Source: Litorimonas sp965205225 (GTDB lineage Bacteria; Pseudomonadota; Alphaproteobacteria; Caulobacterales; Maricaulaceae). From it: 64,000 bases of DNA. Below the pieces are notes generated by a model, which worked only from the letters and a program-made list of their open reading frames with translations, did no database searches and had not been told where the DNA came from. Positions 60,897 to 64,000 of the stretch are shown here, piece by piece. Each line of letters starts with the position of its first letter. Positions within the stretch are counted from its first letter, which is position 1. The translations under genes and the position numbers were made by a program. The stretch lies in contig CBDBFZ010000003.1 in the NCBI GenBank assembly GCA_965205225.1, positions 1,798,001-1,862,000 on the forward strand. Direction: 5' to 3'.

Positions 60897-61372
60897 CAGC
60901 GCTCTATCCCCTCAAGATTATACTGGAAATCTTGCTGTTCGATCACGTCCATCTCAATGGTTTGGTAGACCTCGCGGATGCGAACCGTTAGCGCGAGGCC
61001 AACGGCCAGCGTTGCCACGCCGACCACGATGGCCGTCAAGATCAGGACATGCGGCAGCGGATTGGAATAGAGGATCTCACTGCCCCGTCCCGGTAGGATG
61101 TAGATCTCCCCTGATGCAGCCATCTGAACCGGCTCAATGAAAGCGGTATGTTCGTCATAGCCGCTTTTGGAACTCGGATCCTTTTCGAGAATCGGCGGTT
61201 GCCCGGACGCAATCTTGCTGAGCGTAATATACAGAAAGAAGACCGACGTCTGGAAGGTCGACAGACCCACCAGTTTCTTGATTAGATTTCGCGACGCGAA
61301 CACGACATAGAGCCCGGTCATCATGAGGATAATGACGACGACATAATTGAAATGCGAAAAAAGGTAATCCAC
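60896..61372 (-). CDS. mrpC: Mrp-type antiporter subunit C (NuoK-like)
   Basis: The 158-residue protein has three helices, starting MDYLFSHFNYVVVIILMMTG, then LVGLSTFQTSVFFLYITLSK and VLILTAIVVGVATLAVGLAL, and ends with a soluble tail. It is longer than the usual 110-120 residues because of a loop (about 58-100) containing KDPSSKSGYDEHTAFIEPVQ, an insertion common in this operon type. The gene lies 2 bases after subunit B. Confidence 0.9.
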   Translation of the reverse strand: MDYLFSHFNYVVVIILMMTGLYVVFASRNLIKKLVGLSTFQTSVFFLYITLSKIASGQPPILEKDPSSKSGYDEHTAFIEPVQMAASGEIYILPGRGSEILYSNPLPHVLILTAIVVGVATLAVGLALTVRIREVYQTIEMDVIEQQDFQYNLEGIER

Positions 61373-61374
61373 GC

Positions 61375-61818
61375 CTACCAGTCCTCTTCACTGGTTTGCG
61401 GTTGGCGCGAACCGAACGCGTAGAAAATCGCAATCATCACCGATGTGACCGTGCAGAACACGCCCAGCTCCACTGCCAGAATACCCCAATGCTGCCCATG
61501 AATGGCATCATGGGCCAATACGGAATAATTCAGAAACTCTCCGCCCTGGAACCATGCGACGACGCCGGTTCCGCCATAAAGCAGAACGCCGAGGCTCATA
61601 CCGATACGGATCAGAACGGGCGGAAACGCGCGCTTGGCGTTTTCGAGGCCGAATATCAGGGAATAGAGAATGACAGAGGCCGCTAGTATAACCCCCGCCT
61701 GGAATCCCCCGCCCGGTCCGAAATCGCCGTGAAATTGAACATAAAACGCAAAGAGTGCAATCAACGGGGTCAGAAATTTGGCAATGACGCGTAAAAGGAC
61801 GTGCGGATCATGGTTCAT
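61375..61818 (-). CDS. mrpB: Mrp-type antiporter subunit B
   Basis: The 147-residue protein has four helices and the signature FHGDFGPGGGFQAGVILAAS of the MnhB/MrpB domain, followed by LIRIGMSLGVLLYGGTGVVA and LAVELGVFCTVTSVMIAIFY. It starts MNHDPHVLLRVIAKFLTPLI. The start overlaps the DUF4040-type gene by 11 bases. In Firmicutes an MrpB-like domain sits beside MrpA; here it is a separate gene. Confidence 0.93.
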   Translation of the reverse strand: MNHDPHVLLRVIAKFLTPLIALFAFYVQFHGDFGPGGGFQAGVILAASVILYSLIFGLENAKRAFPPVLIRIGMSLGVLLYGGTGVVAWFQGGEFLNYSVLAHDAIHGQHWGILAVELGVFCTVTSVMIAIFYAFGSRQPQTSEEDW

Positions 61819-62563
61819 GATGCACCTCCTTCATACCGCGTGATGGATAGCGGTGAGCCAAGTCTGGACTGCCCCCACCCCCGCCAGAAGATTTGCCGAT
61901 CCGGTCACTGGAAGCCGCTTTGTCTGCGGACCCGGTTGGAGCAGGTGATTCGGAGAGTTTCCGGCCCATAACCTTTGCCCTGTATCGTCCGGCATTGCCG
62001 TCCAAACCCAAGAGTAGAAACACGCCGAGACCTGCGGCAAAGATCACAATGACTTCACCAAATGTATCATAGCCCCGATAGGAAGCCAGCACAGCTGTCA
62101 CGACGTTGGGAACATCGACCTCGACCGCTGTCCGGGCGAGGTAATCTGTCCCGACATAGCTGTTGGCTGGGGAATTGACGTCCCCATAGGACGGCAGATC
62201 GGGAACCGCGTAGAGCATCGCGATACCAGCGATCAGTACAACCGCCAGCGGACCCCATTGCCGCGACATTGGTACAGGAGTCGATTCGCGGTCTGCCAGC
62301 AGCATCGCAGCCAGCATCAAGACAGTCGAAACGCCCGCACCAACAGCCGCTTCGGTGAACGCAACATCTACAGCATCCAGCGTCACGAACCAGGCCGCAG
62401 CCACGAGAGAGTAAACGCCCTGCATCATGACGATCGCAAAGAGTGAGCGCATCCGGACGATGGCAAAGGCAACAATGACAAGCAGCGTCAGCAACCCGAT
62501 GTCGAGCAACAGGGTGGAAATTAGCGGAGAAGTTGGGGCGGCCCCGATAATGTTCTTGATCAC
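61808..62563 (-). CDS. Mrp-type antiporter subunit with MbhD/DUF4040 domain (MrpA C-terminal equivalent)
   Basis: The 251-residue protein has an MbhD-like DUF4040 domain (LLDIGLLTLLVIVAFAIVRM to VAFTEAAVGAGVSTVLMLAA, residues about 15-85), then a MbhE-like portion (VLASYRGYDTFGEVIVIFAA, about 155-185). The cytoplasmic tail is rich in Gly and Ser (SSGGGGGSPDLAHRYP). In canonical Mrp systems these domains form the end of MrpA. Here they stand alone and the long NuoL-like front of MrpA is not attached, consistent with the group 2-like or archaeal-style split arrangement. Confidence 0.85.
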   Translation of the reverse strand: MIKNIIGAAPTSPLISTLLLDIGLLTLLVIVAFAIVRMRSLFAIVMMQGVYSLVAAAWFVTLDAVDVAFTEAAVGAGVSTVLMLAAMLLADRESTPVPMSRQWGPLAVVLIAGIAMLYAVPDLPSYGDVNSPANSYVGTDYLARTAVEVDVPNVVTAVLASYRGYDTFGEVIVIFAAGLGVFLLLGLDGNAGRYRAKVMGRKLSESPAPTGSADKAASSDRIGKSSGGGGGSPDLAHRYPSRGMKEVHHEP

Positions 62564-62994
62564 GTGTTATCCTTCAGGGACGGCGCACGCCAGCGGCCAA
62601 GCTTTGGTTTCTCACCCGCTTTATAGGCGGCATGGGCAACCGCATGCGTCGCGGTTGGAGACGTGACGAACAGGAAGAAAGCAACGAGCAACAGCTTGAC
62701 GATGACCTGCCAGTTATTTGACTGGAGCATCAGTGCGAATAGGATCAGCTCAGCGCCCAGCGTATCGGTCATGCCCGCCGCATGAAGGCGCGTGTAGAAA
62801 TCTGGCAACCGGATCACGCCCACCGTACCGGCGAGGACAAAAAATAAGCCCCCTGATAGGCTGAGGACAGTCACTATATCCCGTACAAAGGCAAGAATGG
62901 CGCCGCCGTCTATACCCGCACTGACAGTGTCGCGAACGACCGGCTCCGCCGCCAAGACGATTGCCATGATAATTGTGAGCATATGTCCGATCAC
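62560..62994 (-). CDS. mrpG: Mrp-type antiporter subunit G
   Basis: The 144-residue protein has three helices with the MnhG/PhaG motif GTVGVIRLPDFYTRLHAAGM (about residues 58-77), then TDTLGAELILFALMLQS and a third helix. It overlaps subunit F upstream and the DUF4040 gene downstream by four bases each (ATGA). The N-terminal helix and a linker (about 1-40) are a little longer than usual. Confidence 0.9.
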   Translation of the reverse strand: MIGHMLTIIMAIVLAAEPVVRDTVSAGIDGGAILAFVRDIVTVLSLSGGLFFVLAGTVGVIRLPDFYTRLHAAGMTDTLGAELILFALMLQSNNWQVIVKLLLVAFFLFVTSPTATHAVAHAAYKAGEKPKLGRWRAPSLKDNT

Positions 62995-63314
62995 GACCCG
63001 TCCTCAGAATCATCGGCGTCAGGCAGACGACCAAGATCGACCGTCAGCGCTCTGTAATTGAAGAATTTCAGCACGGCGATCGTCGCGATGAAATTCATCA
63101 GAGCGTAGAGCAGCGCAATATCGATCCCGTAAGGACGGTCGATAATGAAGCAAAAAACGCAGAGAAACAGGACTGTCTTAGTGCTGAAACTATTGACTGC
63201 CAGCAGGCGGTCATAAAGCGTTGGACCACCAATCAGCCGGGTCAGCATCAGCCCCATCGCGACGATCAGAAACAAGGTCACCGCCAGCATGATATAGTGC
63301 ATTACGTCACTCAT
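62991..63314 (-). CDS. mrpF: Mrp-type antiporter subunit F
   Basis: From the ATG at 63314 the product is 107 residues; a longer frame to 63362 would start inside subunit E. It has three helices (IMLAVTLFLIVAMGLMLTRL, TKTVLFLCVFCFIIDRPYGI, ALLYALMNFIATIAVLKFFN) with the family motif GGPTLYDRLLAVN. The start overlaps the stop of subunit E by eight bases. The acidic tail (PDADDSEDGS) is cytoplasmic. Confidence 0.92.
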   Translation of the reverse strand: MSDVMHYIMLAVTLFLIVAMGLMLTRLIGGPTLYDRLLAVNSFSTKTVLFLCVFCFIIDRPYGIDIALLYALMNFIATIAVLKFFNYRALTVDLGRLPDADDSEDGS

Positions 63315-63798
63315 TGGGCGTATTTTCCCCGATAGCCCAGGCCGAGCGTTGCCCCATTTCAATAAAATTTTCCGGCGCGCTCATCTCGGAGAGAAGTGCA
63401 TGGACGAGAATGTGATCTTCCGCCATTTCGATCGAGACCGTGCCCGGCGTCAGCGTGATCGAATTGCCGAACATGGTCTTGGCTAGATCGCTCTTCCCTT
63501 TGGTCGGAATTTTTGTGAGAGTCGGCGAGATTTCAAGATCGGGCGATAGAACAGCGCGAACAACGGCGATATTCGCCCTAACAATTTCCACAAGCAACCA
63601 GCCAAAATAGGCGAGCGTCTGCAGCAAGGACATGTAGGGCGATGTTTCACGATCCAGAATTCGCATCCGCACGGAAATCAGCATAACAAGCCCGATCGAG
63701 ATCGCACCCAATGTCAGGATAAGGGGCTTAGTATATCCCGACAGGATCCACCAGGTGGCCGCGAGTGCAAAAAGCAGGATGGTGGCAAAACGCAGCAT
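63307..63798 (-). CDS. mrpE: Mrp-type antiporter subunit E, first gene of the operon
   Basis: The 163-residue protein has two or three N-terminal helices (FATILLFALAATWWILSGYT, LILTLGAISIGLVMLISVRM) and the MnhE C-terminal motif FGNSITLTPGTVSIEMAEDH and ILVHAL. It is the first of ten overlapping minus-strand genes that run E, F, G, DUF4040 subunit, B, C, D, D, small protein, D. The upstream region has an inverted repeat GTTAGC-GAAT-GCTAAC at 63808-63823. The start codon lies within a TTAA-N7-TTAG sequence, which is faintly CtrA-like. Confidence 0.92.
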   Translation of the reverse strand: MLRFATILLFALAATWWILSGYTKPLILTLGAISIGLVMLISVRMRILDRETSPYMSLLQTLAYFGWLLVEIVRANIAVVRAVLSPDLEISPTLTKIPTKGKSDLAKTMFGNSITLTPGTVSIEMAEDHILVHALLSEMSAPENFIEMGQRSAWAIGENTPNE

Positions 63799-63948
63799 TA
63801 ACCGGCTGTTAGCGAATGCTAACCGGACGTTAAAGTGGAAAACAGACGAAATTGCTAATCGTCAACCTCACTCGGTGCGGCATTTGGGCCAATCGGTCCC
63901 TGTGCATAACCTGCAAGCACATTGTATCAGTTTCGCTATATTGGTCTC

Positions 63949-64000
63949 ATGGATGCGTCTTTGCGATCTCTGCTCGACTGGTATGAGCGCGCTGGTGTGG
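63949..64000 (+). CDS. Start of a probable uracil-DNA glycosylase (cut by window edge)
   Basis: ATG at 63949 opens the frame MDASLRSLLDWYERAGV to the window end. The LLDWYERAGV opening is like the N-terminus of alphaproteobacterial family 4 (iron-sulfur) uracil-DNA glycosylases, but only 17 residues are visible and no catalytic motif can be checked. It is divergent from the Mrp operon. Confidence 0.4.
   Translation, partial: MDASLRSLLDWYERAGV

Noticed and set aside
63796..63812. CtrA box over the mrpE start (TTAA-N7-TTAG)
   Set aside because: It overlaps the start codon and deviates from the consensus. An AT-poor inverted repeat beside it is as likely to be chance.
1..64000. tRNA, rRNA and known riboswitches
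   Set aside because: I looked for conserved tRNA arms and rRNA stretches and saw none; I cannot exclude small RNAs without a covariance search.

Overview
The window looks like a chromosomal segment of a marine-type alphaproteobacterium, plausibly from the Hyphomonadaceae/Maricaulaceae/Robiginitomaculaceae side. This is inferred from an unmistakable CtrA cell-cycle regulator with a GANTC site upstream, a MucR/Ros-type fragment, a TonB-dependent receptor cluster, NodT-type efflux lipoproteins and an alphaproteobacterial-style Mrp operon. No rRNA, tRNA or CRISPR was recognised.

Region 1 (1-7.3 kb) holds the edge of a repeat-protein gene, an SDR/MDR oxidoreductase pair, a badly frameshifted DsbA-family pseudogene ending in an IS5-type fragment, a flavin monooxygenase coupled to a GH16 lipoprotein, and a CDF metal exporter.

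Region 2 (7.4-21.8 kb) is the most unusual part. Four complete minus-strand genes (561-1090 codons), a fifth at the left edge and two 18-codon stubs encode acidic proteins built almost wholly from a hybrid repeat. Each repeat joins an EF-hand-type loop (D-x-D-x-D-G-x-I-D-x-x-E) to a YD-like strand motif (YxYDxxG). The complete proteins end in one conserved tail closing with SWSFLVDADIMLIDI and have no Sec signal. The genes are mosaics of one another, contain fresh in-frame duplications, and are packed among rearranged copies of one IS5-family element, an intact copy of which lies beside them. I infer exported calcium-binding, adhesin-like proteins diversified by recombination.

Region 3 (21.8-29.7 kb) is a TonB receptor, aldehyde dehydrogenase, GMC alcohol oxidoreductase and secreted alkyl sulfatase. 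Together they look like an alkyl-sulfate degradation cluster, with a 14-bp palindrome upstream. Region 4 (30-36 kb) is a potassium-channel-like gene and an RND tripartite pump whose 3' end abuts a truncated HlyD/CvaA-type adaptor. Beside the adaptor are a small membrane protein and a 47-residue glycine-zipper peptide, possibly a decayed bacteriocin locus. Region 5 (37-45.5 kb) is a second RND system followed by an M13 peptidase.

Region 6 (45.7-50.1 kb) carries phoR-phoU-phoB, a FliJ-like gene and ctrA. Region 7 (50.1-55.7 kb) is a graveyard: IS3, IS30 and IS630 fragments, a broken Dam methylase, a DUF4145 protein, a dicarboxylate symporter, a PAS_5 protein, an FG-GAP protein remnant and a MucR remnant. 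Region 8 (55.7-63.8 kb) is a complete minus-strand Mrp-type cation/proton antiporter operon with three NuoL/M/N-like subunits. A probable uracil-DNA glycosylase gene begins at the right edge.
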